Source of the DNA: an uncultured Akkermansia sp.
GTDB taxonomy: Bacteria; Verrucomicrobiota; Verrucomicrobiia; Verrucomicrobiales; Akkermansiaceae
Assembly: GCA_947631275.1 (NCBI GenBank)
Contig: CANRKR010000011.1
Location: forward strand, 1 to 43,933
Length of the DNA stretch: 43,933 nucleotides
Direction of reading: 5' to 3'
Below are positions 43,622 through 43,933 of the stretch, piece by piece (position 1 is the first letter of the stretch; the number at the start of each line of letters is the position of its first letter). A model generated the notes under the pieces. It was not told the origin of the DNA. It did not search any database and was given only the letters and a program-made list of their open reading frames with translations. A program made the position numbers and the translations under genes.

Positions 43622-43933
43622 TTAATCATCGTTAATCGTGCCGATGAGCTCGCGAAGACGAGCATAGGCGCCACCGCGCAGAGTAAACCGCAGACGGGGG
43701 AGAGATGCGAGCAGGGATTCAGGATCGGTCGCATCGCTCGCCACCTGTTCCAGATCACCTGCGGGCATGAGATCCGTGTAATTCTGGCGGATCCATTCCA
43801 TGGTTTCCTCGTCGAGCGTCTGCATAAGGCGGATGCAGATTTTTTCACCGGTGAAATAGTATGAGTGGAAGCGGCGGTAGAACAGCTCGATGGCGCTCAG
43901 GGCATCTTCCGGACTCTTGCTCACGTACAACAG
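43622..43933 (-). CDS. C-terminal part of a LOG-family (TIGR00730-like) Rossmann-fold protein
   Basis: An open frame running off the right edge; only the last 103 or so residues are visible. SKSPEDALSAIELFYRRFHS, YFTGEKICIRLMQTLDEET and the end LPRLRFTLRGGAYARLREL resemble the C-terminal extension of long LOG-family proteins (often labelled lysine decarboxylase, related to cytokinin-activating phosphoribohydrolases). The catalytic PGGxGTxxE motif would lie outside the window, so the call rests on the tail only. It converges on poxB with a 17-bp gap. Confidence 0.5.
   Translation of the reverse strand: MLYVSKSPEDALSAIELFYRRFHSYYFTGEKICIRLMQTLDEETMEWIRQNYTDLMPAGDLEQVASDATDPESLLASLPRLRFTLRGGAYARLRELIGTINDD

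Overview
The window reads as chromosomal DNA of a Gram-negative member of the Verrucomicrobiota, most likely a gut or mucus-associated Akkermansia-like lineage. Pointers are an LL-diaminopimelate aminotransferase (DapL), a small Minf_1886/TIGR04138-type protein known from Verrucomicrobia and Planctomycetes, an LptD-like outer-membrane protein, a giant autotransporter, a stand-alone HPr kinase, and a secreted GH89 alpha-N-acetylglucosaminidase alongside NagB. Base composition looks evenly GC-rich (mid to high 50s percent by eye). I see no insertion sequence, phage, CRISPR array, rRNA operon or attachment site.

Layout. 0.1-2.0 kb (minus strand): tRNA-Cys, coaD and a cysteine desulfurase. 2.0-4.8 kb (plus): nagB with a terminator, an MBL-fold hydrolase, hemW. 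4.9-10.8 kb (plus): an envelope operon with an OlsF-like two-domain acyltransferase, an LptD-like barrel and a sigma-54 activator, joined by overlaps. 10.9-12.7 kb (plus): a pseudopilin coupled to DAHP synthase. 12.8-15.8 kb (minus): argJ, a secreted C39-like protein, rpsT. 15.8-20.8 kb (plus): hprK, a NIF3-family gene, rluD-type pseudouridine synthase, GH89. 20.8-23.2 kb (minus): pnp with a structured leader. 23.2-24.7 kb (plus): Minf_1886-like gene and agmatine deiminase. 24.7-25.5 kb (minus): rpe. 25.5-29.9 kb (plus): mcsA, an mcsB-like gene, clpC. 30.0-37.8 kb (minus): a 2,088-residue SGNH-hydrolase autotransporter, a secreted caspase-like protein, rplS. 38.0-40.5 kb (plus): a short UvrA. 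40.5-43.9 kb: dapL (minus), poxB (plus) and the 3' end of a LOG-family gene (minus).

Three things stand out. First, many promoters have recognisable sigma70 -35/-10 boxes whose -10 lies only 6-10 nt before the start codon (pseudopilin, argJ, rpe, Minf_1886-like, mcsA, caspase-like gene, nagB, dapL, hprK). This predicts leaderless or nearly leaderless mRNAs and fixes several starts, three of them GTG. Downstream genes in operons are often joined by ATGA or TGATG stop-start overlaps. Second, the McsB homologue between mcsA and clpC keeps the family's backbone but has lost the catalytic cysteine and the nucleotide-binding arginines, so it looks like a pseudokinase attached to a ClpC with an unusual Lys/Arg-rich tail. 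Third, the cell exports several unusual proteins: the SGNH autotransporter, a His/Cys-dyad protein next to it, a C39-like protein translationally coupled to argJ, and GH89.

All functional calls rest on motif recognition by eye. Promoters and hairpins were located by reading the sequence and have not been scored statistically.
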